From NCBI GenBank assembly GCA_903831575.1, contig CAIKYB010000027.1:1-64000 (forward strand): a DNA stretch of 64,000 nucleotides. Reading direction: 5' to 3'. Source of the DNA: an uncultured Bacteroidota bacterium (GTDB lineage: Bacteria; Bacteroidota; Bacteroidia; Chitinophagales; Chitinophagaceae). Every line of letters begins with the position of its first letter. The first letter of the stretch is position 1. This document shows, in pieces, positions 36,460 through 44,635 of the stretch. The translations under genes were made by a program, and so were the position numbers. The notes under the pieces are model-generated. The model saw only the letters and a program-made list of their open reading frames with translations. It did no database searches and was not told where the DNA came from.

Positions 36460-37713
36460 TCAAGCTTTCTCAGCCATATCAGGGATATTCGCTGCTTTAT
36501 AGGCGCCAAGATCTAATTTCTTTTTGGTTTCTTCAAACGCTTTGAGCGTAAGTTCGATATCTTCAAAACTGTGAGATGCTGTTGGTATCAATCTATAAAT
36601 AATATCTCCTTTTGGAATTACAGGATACACAACAATGCTGCAAAAAATATTGTAATTCTCTCTAAGATCCATTACCATTTGTGTAGCTTCCGGCACATCG
36701 CCTTTCATGTAAATAGGTGTTACCGGAGAATTGGTATTGCCAATATCGAATCCTCTTTCTTTTAATCCGGCTTGTAATCTTGCCACATTATCCCATAATT
36801 TTTCTCTAAGTTCCGGCATGTTTATGGTCATTTCCATCCTTTTCAGCATTCCCTCTACGATCAACAAGGGTAAGCTTTTTGCAAAAATCTGAGAACGAGT
36901 ATTGTATCTTAAATATTTAATAACGGCTTTTGGCCCACTGATAAAAGCACCGATACTTCCCATGCTTTTCACGAATGTGCTGAAGTATAAATCAATGCCA
37001 TCCTGACAACCTTGAGCCTCATCAGCACCTGCGCCTGTTGGTCCCATGTATCCAAAACCGTGAGCGTCATCAATTAAAATTCTGAATTCATATTTCTCTT
37101 TTAATGCAACGATTTGTTTTAGTATTCCTTGCTCGCCATCCATCCCAAATACGCCTTCAGTAATCACAAGAATGCCACCTCCATTTTTTGCAGCTAATTC
37201 TTTCGCTCTTTGTAATTGTTTTTCACAATCCTCTATGTCATTATGTTTGAATGCATAACGGTGACCCATATGCAAACGAACGCCATCAACGATACAAGCA
37301 TGAGCTTCGGCATCATAAACAATCACATCTCTCCGATTTACCAATGCATCTATGCAGCTCATGATTCCCTGGTATCCAAAGTTGAGCAACATCGTATCTT
37401 CTCTGCTTACAAAATTGCTGATGACCTTCTCTAATTCCTCATGCATGGTTGAATTTCCACTCATCATTCTTGCTCCCATCGGATTACCCATGCCATATTT
37501 TGCAGCAGCTGCTGTATCTACTTTTCTTATTTCGGGATGATTAACCAATCCCAGATAATTATTGAGACTCCAAACAATCATTTCTTTTCCTCTGAATTTC
37601 ATACGAGGCCCCAATTCGCCTTCCAATTTTGGAAAAGCAAAATATCCATGCGCTCTGTCCATGTGCTGACCGATTGGCCCGCCATCTTTAATTAGTTTTT
37701 CAAATACATCCAT
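36460..37713 (-). CDS. Alpha-oxoamine synthase (serine palmitoyltransferase or cysteate acyltransferase type)
   Basis: PLP-dependent acyltransferase of 417 residues joining an amino acid to an acyl thioester. Motifs are WSLNNYLGLVNHPE, GMGNPMGARMMSGNST, the TMLLNFGYQG region, IDDAHGFGYMGPTGAG and the PLP lysine in STFVKSMGSIGAF. Bacteroidota use such enzymes for sphingolipids (serine palmitoyltransferase) and sulfonolipids (cysteate-based capnine synthesis). Here the usual GSR-FLNG segment of classical serine palmitoyltransferases reads GAR-MMSG, which leaves the choice open. It is not a typical biotin-cluster KAPA synthase and no bio gene is near. A -7-like TATTTTTG (minus strand, 37749-37756) precedes it. 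Confidence 0.8.
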   Translation of the reverse strand: MDVFEKLIKDGGPIGQHMDRAHGYFAFPKLEGELGPRMKFRGKEMIVWSLNNYLGLVNHPEIRKVDTAAAAKYGMGNPMGARMMSGNSTMHEELEKVISNFVSREDTMLLNFGYQGIMSCIDALVNRRDVIVYDAEAHACIVDGVRLHMGHRYAFKHNDIEDCEKQLQRAKELAAKNGGGILVITEGVFGMDGEQGILKQIVALKEKYEFRILIDDAHGFGYMGPTGAGADEAQGCQDGIDLYFSTFVKSMGSIGAFISGPKAVIKYLRYNTRSQIFAKSLPLLIVEGMLKRMEMTINMPELREKLWDNVARLQAGLKERGFDIGNTNSPVTPIYMKGDVPEATQMVMDLRENYNIFCSIVVYPVIPKGDIIYRLIPTASHSFEDIELTLKAFEETKKKLDLGAYKAANIPDMAEKA

Positions 37714-38040
37714 TGATTTACAGTTTTTTTAAACTATGCTTAAAGTTGCAAAAATAAGGATTTGCCTTTAAAATAGATGAATTAACCACAAGTAGCTTTT
37801 TTAATAGGTTGTATAGAAGCCATTCAGATACTCCCATGAATGGTATCCTTAAAACATGGTAAAAATAGTAGCCTCAAAAAAATACTATTATTTCCTTGTT
37901 ATTCACAACAAATTGCAACTCATTCTTATTCTGTATTTTTAATTGCGCTGTAATGATCTTTGATAATATCTTTGCAGCCTCGGTTTGGTTTTCAAGGTTT
38001 AAATTGATAAAGCCAAGCGGTTAATATTAATAGATAAAAA
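37714..38040. other. Divergent control region with two hairpins
   Basis: The 327-base gap between the divergent synthase and fcl genes holds two short inverted repeats. The first is CCATTCA/TGAATGG (37820-37826 and 37837-37843); the second is AATAGTA/TACTATT (37864-37870 and 37883-37889). The fcl promoter lies further downstream (37943-37974) and a -7-like box for the minus-strand gene at 37749-37756. No open frame of note. The hairpins lack T-tracts and are not obvious terminators. Confidence 0.5.
37943..37974 (+). promoter_or_regulatory. Promoter of fcl (TTG - 21 bp - TATCTTTG)
   Basis: A -33 TTG at 37943-37945 and a -7 TATCTTTG at 37967-37974, 21 bases apart, fit the Bacteroidota sigma-ABfr consensus. 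The start codon is 66 bases downstream of the -7 box. Confidence 0.65.
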
Positions 38041-38991
38041 ATGAATAAAACAGCTAAAATATTTGTAGCAGGTCATTGTGGAATGGTTGGATCTGCAATC
38101 TATAATGAGCTTATAAAAAAAGGGTATGACAATATTGTGTGTCGTACGTCTAAAGAATTGGATTTAAGAAACCAGCAGGCGGTAGCGGATTTTTTTGAAA
38201 TGGAAAAGCCAACTTATGTAATAGATGCAGCTGCGAGAGTAGGAGGAATTTTGGCAAATAATAATTATCCGTACCAATTCCTCATGGATAATCTTCAGAT
38301 TCAAAGTAACCTAATGAGCAGTGCATTAAATAATTCGGTTGAAAAATTTATTTTCTTAGGCAGCTCATGTATTTATCCAAAGCTGGCCCCACAGCCTTTA
38401 AAAGAAGAGTATTTGTTGACTTCTTCTCTTGAGCCAACAAATGAATGGTATGCATTGGCAAAAATCACAGGTGTTAAAACCTGCGAGGCTATACGTAAGC
38501 AATTTGGCAAGGATTTTCTTTCTTTGATGCCTACTAATACTTATGGTCAACATGATAATTTCGATTTGCAAACATCTCATGTTTTGCCAGCAATGATCAG
38601 GAAATTTCACGAAGCAAAAATAAATAACCATGCGCCGGTAACTTTGTGGGGAACCGGTGCTGCCATGCGTGAGTTTATCCATGTTAATGATTTTGCTAAT
38701 GCTGTATTATTTGCCTTTGAAAATAATTTAGCTGAACATCTTTATAATGTAGGTACTGGAGTTGATTTAACCATCAAAGAACTTGCAATGGTTATTCAAA
38801 AAACTGTTGGCCATAAAGGTGAAATTATTTGGGATACTTCCAAGCCAGACGGTACTCCACGAAAATTACTCGATGTGTCAAAACTTAGCCATGCCGGTTG
38901 GAATGCCAGTATTTCACTTGAAGAAGGTTTGAAAGAAACATACGCCTGGTTTTTAGAAAATGCAGATGAATTAAGACAGGTAAAGATGTGA
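38041..38991 (+). CDS. fcl: GDP-L-fucose synthase
   Basis: Epimerase-reductase of 316 residues forming GDP-L-fucose from GDP-4-keto-6-deoxymannose for surface glycans. It is a short-chain dehydrogenase of the extended type: VAGHCGMVGSAI (NADP-binding, 9-20), LGSSCIYPKLAPQPLKEEYL (catalytic Ser and the fucose-synthase-specific segment) and the YxxxK pair in WYALAKITG near 137-141. No GDP-mannose dehydratase partner is present. A strong terminator follows at 39028. Confidence 0.94.
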   Translation: MNKTAKIFVAGHCGMVGSAIYNELIKKGYDNIVCRTSKELDLRNQQAVADFFEMEKPTYVIDAAARVGGILANNNYPYQFLMDNLQIQSNLMSSALNNSVEKFIFLGSSCIYPKLAPQPLKEEYLLTSSLEPTNEWYALAKITGVKTCEAIRKQFGKDFLSLMPTNTYGQHDNFDLQTSHVLPAMIRKFHEAKINNHAPVTLWGTGAAMREFIHVNDFANAVLFAFENNLAEHLYNVGTGVDLTIKELAMVIQKTVGHKGEIIWDTSKPDGTPRKLLDVSKLSHAGWNASISLEEGLKETYAWFLENADELRQVKM

Positions 38992-39027
38992 TTTCATGTA
39001 ATTAAAGTGCATCATTTTTAGAAAAGT

Positions 39028-39059
39028 AAAAAGACAACCTTGAATAGATTGTCTTTTTT
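39028..39059 (+). terminator. Intrinsic terminator of fcl
   Basis: AAAAAGACAA and TTGTCTTTTT form a perfect ten-base stem around an 11-base loop, and the T-run ends the second arm. It lies about 37 bases after the fcl stop. The symmetric A- and T-runs could also work on the minus strand. Confidence 0.8.
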
Positions 39060-39122
39060 GTACCAATTATAGTATGGGTTGCTACTTTTGAATGATGAAA
39101 GCGCTTGGTGACTAATAAAATA

Positions 39123-40055
39123 TCAGAATGATTTTATTAGTCCTAATCTGATTCTAAAGCCTGGAGCATTTTGCAATCCATTCATATTTGAAATGATGGG
39201 TAGAGATGCTGTTATTGGGAAACTGATTTTTTTATAAGATAGATTGGTACCTAAATTTAAAAAACCGGAATAGTAGCCTGAATTTTCGTCAATAAGATTA
39301 TCTTCTTTTATTTTATCTAACCATTCTCCGTAATAACCTCCAAAAACAGACCAGCTAATTGTATTGTTGTTCTTTTTCATTGAATCAATACTGCAATTAT
39401 TTGCGCCTCCTATAATGCTGTAGGAAAGAAAAATATTTTGTACAGATAAGCTGCTATAATAATTATCATCAAATCCTTTTGTAGTATGCTTATATAATGC
39501 ATTTCCTTGAATGGCTAATTTGTCCCAGCTTTTCGAAACAATAACTCCAATCATAGGGTCATAAGAACCAGAGCCTACAATTACTGTTGTATTATCAAAA
39601 GCAGAGGGTTTTCTGGTCCCCGTGGGCAATTCTAATCCTGTTTGCAGTGCGATATTAAACTTGTTTTTTGATAGCAGCTTAATTGTGGCAAACAGATCAA
39701 CATCTCCCAAACCTTTATCGTTGCCATTATTGGTGTTTAAAAAAACATAAGGCAATAAAGCCGAAACTGTAATATTTTTATTTAAACCAAATCGCAGACC
39801 TGTTGAATTAATGAACATGCTAGTTAATAGTTTTTCTTCTTCATCAGGGGCGCCTCCTTCTTTTATGGTACGATAATCTCCATAAGTTTCTGCAACCCAT
39901 TGATTTTTATTTAGGGTAAGTATTCCATTATTGTAATCACCATTTGACGATCCAATTCCAGCGCCTGCACAGCAAGCACATTGAGAAAAAGATTGGGAAT
40001 GACTAGTTATGATAAGGATCGTAATAATAAGGTATAGGCCTTTAATATTTTTCAT
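39123..40055 (-). CDS. Outer-membrane beta-barrel-like protein (MetA-pathway/transporter-like)
   Basis: Exported protein of 310 residues with a signal peptide ending near SQSFSQ, directly followed by CACCAGAG at the mature N-terminus. The body alternates beta-strand-like segments with words of the MetA-pathway/phenol-degradation outer-membrane family: GLGDVDLFATIKLL, LQTGLELPTGTRK and GSGSYDPMIGVIVSK, ending in Phe. It follows the small Cys-motif gene on the same strand after 112 bases. Function unknown; the Cys pair at the start may hold a metal or a disulfide. Confidence 0.55.
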   Translation of the reverse strand: MKNIKGLYLIITILIITSHSQSFSQCACCAGAGIGSSNGDYNNGILTLNKNQWVAETYGDYRTIKEGGAPDEEEKLLTSMFINSTGLRFGLNKNITVSALLPYVFLNTNNGNDKGLGDVDLFATIKLLSKNKFNIALQTGLELPTGTRKPSAFDNTTVIVGSGSYDPMIGVIVSKSWDKLAIQGNALYKHTTKGFDDNYYSSLSVQNIFLSYSIIGGANNCSIDSMKKNNNTISWSVFGGYYGEWLDKIKEDNLIDENSGYYSGFLNLGTNLSYKKISFPITASLPIISNMNGLQNAPGFRIRLGLIKSF

Positions 40056-40167
40056 TTTATAAAATTAAATAGTTTAAAATATTGAAAAATATATGATCCA
40101 AATCTCGTCATAAATGACCAGGGGAATCAATATAATTTCATTGAATAAATTGAGCTAAAATATCTAT

Positions 40168-40560
40168 TTATACTCTTGGGGGATGAAAAATACTATAGGA
40201 TCTATTGATGGGGCTGGAGTCAGAGGTTGATCCTTTTATTATTTTGTTTGACAATTGAAAAGTAATTTTTATAGTACTTTTTTCATAAGTCACTAATGTT
40301 GTTGGTGTGTCTTTTTTGTTCTCGTCTTTTTTCTCTGCATCTTGTTTTTCTTTTTTTTCTTCCTCCTGTATCTTTTTCATCATCTGACACTTACCATTAC
40401 AATTCATCTTTGGCTTTGACTTGTTAATGCAATTCTTGGCATACTTGGATGTATTGGTATAGTAATCTGTTAATATGATAGCCTTCCCTAATTGGTGAGT
40501 AAAAAAGGAAAGTATTAAAAACAAAGAAATGAGCTGTAATGAAAATCGACTAGTTGTCAT
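40168..40560 (-). CDS. Small exported protein with MNCNGKC motif
   Basis: Protein of 130 residues with a hydrophobic N-terminal segment (about 7-26, signal peptide or anchor), then KNCINKSKPKMNCNGKCQMMKKI followed by a dense Lys/Glu run (about 65-88). Only the key words are given: NCINKSKP, MNCNGKC and the EEEKKEK-type stretch. The spaced cysteines could bind a metal. Similar short proteins are frequent in Bacteroidota but I know no assigned function. Upstream partner of the beta-barrel-like gene. Confidence 0.6.
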   Translation of the reverse strand: MTTSRFSLQLISLFLILSFFTHQLGKAIILTDYYTNTSKYAKNCINKSKPKMNCNGKCQMMKKIQEEEKKEKQDAEKKDENKKDTPTTLVTYEKSTIKITFQLSNKIIKGSTSDSSPINRSYSIFHPPRV

Positions 40561-40611
40561 ACCAAGTATAAAGGTAGTTAGAAAAAAATAAATTCAATGT
40601 TTAGCAATCAA

Positions 40612-40657
40612 ATGCGATAAAATAAAAGAAGCAGATCATTACAATCGGCTTCTTTTA
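40612..40657 (-). terminator. Intrinsic terminator of tRNA-Gln
   Basis: TAAAAGAAGC and GCTTCTTTTA (40623-40632 and 40648-40657) form a perfect ten-base stem with a 15-base loop. On the minus strand the stem is followed by TTTTAT. It is placed 22 bases after the tRNA 3' end. Confidence 0.7.
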
Positions 40658-40678
40658 TAAGTTGTTGAAAAAATGTTG

Positions 40679-40749
40679 TTGGGTTACTAGGATTCGAACC
40701 TAGACAGACAGAATCAAAATCTGTAGTGCTACCTTTACACAATAACCCA
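40679..40749 (-). tRNA. tRNA-Gln (anticodon TTG)
   Basis: The minus strand folds into a 71-base cloverleaf. The acceptor stem is TGGGTTA/TAACCCA, the anticodon stem ACAGA/TCTGT holds loop TTTTGAT with anticodon TTG, and the T arm is CTAGG-TTCGAAT-CCTAG. CCA is not encoded. It stands alone between the Cys-motif gene and cphA, with its own terminator; the rest of the 336-base gap contains no gene. Confidence 0.95.
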
Positions 40750-40896
40750 ATCATTTTCCAAAATGGTAATTTTGGAGTGCAAAAATAAGGTTTTACAAAG
40801 ATGTTCCAAAAGAAATTTAAAACTAATTAATTGCAGGAATTAGTTTTATTCAGGATCAAAGGCCTGCTTCAATTCTGCTATTTACTTTAATTAGCA

Positions 40897-43521
40897 TCAA
40901 GCTTCAGCATCTTCCATTTCTTTCATATTCTTTATTAAATCCAATGCCTCAGAAACCACATCACACATAATAGTAACTAATGACCCCGGTTTTGCGGTAT
41001 TATAAGCGTATGAAATGGCCTCTTTTTCATTGTAAATAATTGTAATAGGAATGTCTTTTGTTTTAGTTTCATTGATACCTTCTACAAGTAAATCAACAAT
41101 AGACGCTGCGGTTCTTCCTCTCAAATGCTTGTCTTGCCTGATGATGATTTCATCAAAATGCTTGCCTGATATTCTGCCCAATTCTCTAATATCATCATCT
41201 CTTCTGTCGCCTGTTCCGCTAATAATGCCGACTTTAGGTTCCCCATCCATTTTACTCACAAAATCACAGAGGTATTCAAGGCCTGCTGGATTATGAGCAA
41301 AATCTACCAGAAATTTGAATTTTTTGAAATCGAACATGTTTAATCTTCCTGGAGTTTGTGATACGGAAGGAATGAAAGTCTGCAAGGCAAGTTTAATGTC
41401 TTCAATCCCTACTTTACGCCACAAATAAGCACTCAATACCGCCGGCAAACAATTCATAACATTATGTAAAGCTTTGCCACCATAGGTTACAGGTACTTCA
41501 GCTACTTTTACCACCCTGATTTTCCAGGTGCCTTTCATGATGCTAATGTATCCATTTTCAAAAACAGCTGCATAACCTCCCTTTTTACAATGCTTTATAA
41601 TTCGAGGGTTATTTTCGTCCATACTAAATAAAGCAATATTGCAATTCAATCCCTTTTTCATGGCATAAACTAGATCGTCTTCTGCATTTAAAATAGCATA
41701 GCCATGAGGATAAACAGTTTCGGGTACAACGGCTTTTACTTTAGCCATTTGCTCCATATTCTCAATGCCACCAAGTCCAATGTGATCGGCACTTATATTA
41801 GTTACAATAGCTACGTCACAATGCTGAAACGCCAATCCACTTTTCAAAATACCACCTCTTGCACATTCTAAAACAGCAAAGTCAACTGTAGGATCTTTCA
41901 ATACAAATTGAGAGGAAACAGGCCCTGTACAATCTCCTTTCATCATCATTTGATTTTGAATGTACACGCCATCACTTGTGGTATAACCGACTTTGAATCC
42001 GGCAGTTTTTGCAATATGTGCGGTAAGTCTTGTGGTAGTGGTTTTTCCATTGGTACCTGTAACGGCAATGATAGGAATGTTGCCTGTACTTCCTTTAGGG
42101 AAAAGCATGTCTACAACGGGCTCAGCAACATTTCGAGGTAATCCTACAGATGGATCAATGTGCATTCTGAAACCAGGAGCAGCATTGACTTCTAAGATAC
42201 AGCCTCCATTTTCGGTAACGGGTGTACGCAAATCGTTAGCCATAATGTCAATTCCACAAATATCAAGTCCTATGATTTTTGCAATACGCTCACACATAAT
42301 AATATTATCGGGATGTACCTCATCTGTAACATCTGTACTCGTCCCACCTGTGGAAAGATTGGCGGTTGGCTTTAATAATACCAGTTCATTTTTTTCAGGA
42401 ACCGTTTCTAATGTGTAATTTTTTTCATCAAGCATTTTTTGTGTAAACTGATCAATGGTAATTTGAGTTAATACTTTTTCATGCCCATATCCGCGTCTTG
42501 GGTCTTTATTTATTTCCTCTATTAAATATTGAATAGTATTCTTTCCATCTCCTATAACAGAAGCGGGTGTACGAAGCGCTGCGCAAATAAATTTATAATT
42601 AATAACAAGAATTCTAAAATCAAAACCAGTAATGAATTTTTCTACGATTACATTTTTTCCGTACAGTTTTGCTGCCGCAAATGCAACAACAGCCTGCTCC
42701 CATGTAGTGATATTGGTTGTATTCCCTTTCCCATGATTACCATCAATGGGCTTAATAACAATGGGATAACCAATTCGATTAATACTTTCCAACAAGCCTT
42801 CTTCTGTGCGCACGACATCGCCTTTAGGAACAGGTATCTGTGCCGCACCTAATAAATTTTTGGTCTCTTCTTTATCACAGGCAATAGATACCGCAATGTT
42901 TCCAGTCGTACTGGCAATGGTTGCTCTTATTCTTTTTTGGTGAACACCATAACCTAATTGTACTAATGAATGTTTGTTTAATCGGATGAATGGAATGCCT
43001 CTTTTCGCAGCTTCATCTACAATACATCCAGTGCTTGGTCCTAGTCTTGTTTCTTCTCTGATTTCTCTTAACCGCATAATGTCATCGGAAAGAGAATAGG
43101 TGCTATTGTCAATTAAGGATTGTGCAATGGCAACAGCAGCTTTCGCTGCATAAATGCCTGCATCTTCTTCAGTATAATTGAAGCAAACAAAGTATTCGCC
43201 TTCTTTTCCAGTTCCTCTTGTTCTGCCAAAACCAGTTTCCATTCCAGCTAAAGTCTGTATTTCCAATGCAATATGCTCAATCACATGACCCATCCATGTC
43301 CCTTCTGTTACACGCTCAAAAAAACCACCACGTGTTCCAATACTACAACGATGTTCTATCATGCTCGGAAACATTTGTTCCAAACGTTCTTTGAATCCGT
43401 CTATTTTATTTGTTGGTTGCTGCTCCAGTTCTTCTAAATCAAGTTTCATCTGGATTAATTTTGGACGACGAACACTCCAATAATTAGGACCTTTCAATAT
43501 TTTGATTTCTACAATCTTCAT
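40897..43521 (-). CDS. cphA: Cyanophycin synthetase
   Basis: Polymerises Asp and Arg, with ATP, into multi-L-arginyl-poly-L-aspartate, a nitrogen reserve. The 874 residues match CphA architecture: an N-terminal CphA domain (about 1-160, with KILKGPNYWSVRRPKLI and TRGGFFERVTEGTWMGHVIEH, shown by the words NYWSVRRP and GTWMGHVIEH), an ATP-grasp domain (about 215-480, KPIDGNHGKGNT) and a C-terminal Mur-ligase-like domain with GTNGKTTTTR near 490, SADHIG and DFAHNPAG. ATG at 43521 is chosen; the longer frame to 43578 adds unlike residues. Divergent from cphB. Confidence 0.94.
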   Translation of the reverse strand: MKIVEIKILKGPNYWSVRRPKLIQMKLDLEELEQQPTNKIDGFKERLEQMFPSMIEHRCSIGTRGGFFERVTEGTWMGHVIEHIALEIQTLAGMETGFGRTRGTGKEGEYFVCFNYTEEDAGIYAAKAAVAIAQSLIDNSTYSLSDDIMRLREIREETRLGPSTGCIVDEAAKRGIPFIRLNKHSLVQLGYGVHQKRIRATIASTTGNIAVSIACDKEETKNLLGAAQIPVPKGDVVRTEEGLLESINRIGYPIVIKPIDGNHGKGNTTNITTWEQAVVAFAAAKLYGKNVIVEKFITGFDFRILVINYKFICAALRTPASVIGDGKNTIQYLIEEINKDPRRGYGHEKVLTQITIDQFTQKMLDEKNYTLETVPEKNELVLLKPTANLSTGGTSTDVTDEVHPDNIIMCERIAKIIGLDICGIDIMANDLRTPVTENGGCILEVNAAPGFRMHIDPSVGLPRNVAEPVVDMLFPKGSTGNIPIIAVTGTNGKTTTTRLTAHIAKTAGFKVGYTTSDGVYIQNQMMMKGDCTGPVSSQFVLKDPTVDFAVLECARGGILKSGLAFQHCDVAIVTNISADHIGLGGIENMEQMAKVKAVVPETVYPHGYAILNAEDDLVYAMKKGLNCNIALFSMDENNPRIIKHCKKGGYAAVFENGYISIMKGTWKIRVVKVAEVPVTYGGKALHNVMNCLPAVLSAYLWRKVGIEDIKLALQTFIPSVSQTPGRLNMFDFKKFKFLVDFAHNPAGLEYLCDFVSKMDGEPKVGIISGTGDRRDDDIRELGRISGKHFDEIIIRQDKHLRGRTAASIVDLLVEGINETKTKDIPITIIYNEKEAISYAYNTAKPGSLVTIMCDVVSEALDLIKNMKEMEDAEA

Positions 43522-43707
43522 AATCGCTACTATTTTTGATAAAGGTTGGTAATATAGTATAATCATACCGCTTTGCAAAAAAAATGGTTTACTGAAGTAT
43601 TAAAAAGTTCTGCAAACTTGATTTATTAATTAACATCGCTGTATAACATTTGAATCAAAATAAAAATTGAATTGCCTTATTTTTGCAGTCATCATAAAAA
43701 TGTGTAG

Positions 43708-44604
43708 ATGCAGTATCCCAAAGGAAAATTATTAGCAATCGGTGGCGCAGAAGATAAAGGCACTAATCTTGAAACTGGAGAAATACAAAGAAACAACCTC
43801 AACTTTTTTGAATTAGGCATCCTAAGACGTTTTGTGCAGGAAGTAGGAGGAATGGATAAACGAATTGAAGTTATTACTACCGCAAGTATGATTCCAGTTG
43901 AAGTGGGAGATAATTATCTTGATGCATTTGGAAAAATTGGTTGCAGCAACATTGGATTAATGCACATTCGCAACAGAACCGATGCAACAGAGGAATCTTA
44001 TGTAGAAAGGATAAAAAATGCAGATGCAGTAATGTTCAGTGGAGGTAATCAAATGCGACTAACGAGTACGTTTGGGGGCACGGAATTCTTAGCGCTATTA
44101 TTGAAAAGATATAATGAGGAATCAAATTTTATAGTTGCAGGTACATCCGCTGGTGCAATGGCAATGAGCAATACCATGATTTATGAAGGGAATGCGACTA
44201 AAGCACATTTAAAAGGCGAAGTAAAAATTACAACAGGACTGGGTTTTATGGGGGGCGTGATATTTGATTCTCATTTTGAAAAAAGAGGCCGATTTGGCAG
44301 ATTGGCTCAGGCAATTGCAACAAATCCGTCTTGTATTGGAATTGGATTGGGAGAGGATACAGGAATGCTTATTTCTGATGGCAATAAAATGGAAGCAATT
44401 GGAAGCGGACTTGTAATGATTATAGATGGTCATGATATAATACACAGTAATATTGCAGATATTCCAGATGGCAATCCCATCAGTATAGAAAATTTAAAAG
44501 TGCATTTCTGTGAAAATGGAAATGGCTACATGGTTCATGAAAGATTGTTTCTTCCGGAAGTGAATGATGGTGCCGTAGTGAAGAAACAGGTGCATGTGGA
44601 ATAA
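43708..44604 (+). CDS. cphB: Cyanophycinase
   Basis: Serine exopeptidase (S51 group) of 298 residues that degrades cyanophycin to beta-Asp-Arg dipeptides. The nucleophile elbow GTSAGAMAMS has Ser147; other family words are GGAEDKGTN near the start, VMFSGGNQMRLTSTFGGTEF, FDSHFEKRGRFGRL and GIGLGEDTG. A signal peptide is absent, so it is intracellular. Divergent from cphA over 186 bases, where a TATTTTTG -7-like box (43678-43685) precedes it. No isoaspartyl dipeptidase gene to finish the job is in the window. Confidence 0.93.
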   Translation: MQYPKGKLLAIGGAEDKGTNLETGEIQRNNLNFFELGILRRFVQEVGGMDKRIEVITTASMIPVEVGDNYLDAFGKIGCSNIGLMHIRNRTDATEESYVERIKNADAVMFSGGNQMRLTSTFGGTEFLALLLKRYNEESNFIVAGTSAGAMAMSNTMIYEGNATKAHLKGEVKITTGLGFMGGVIFDSHFEKRGRFGRLAQAIATNPSCIGIGLGEDTGMLISDGNKMEAIGSGLVMIIDGHDIIHSNIADIPDGNPISIENLKVHFCENGNGYMVHERLFLPEVNDGAVVKKQVHVE

Positions 44605-44635
44605 ATCTTTTATTTACTTTTTATTAAATTTGGTT

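Noticed and set aside
41993-42418. 141-codon open frame on the plus strand opposite cphA
   Set aside because: It is antisense to the well-conserved Mur-ligase/ATP-grasp region of cphA and has no recognisable domain.
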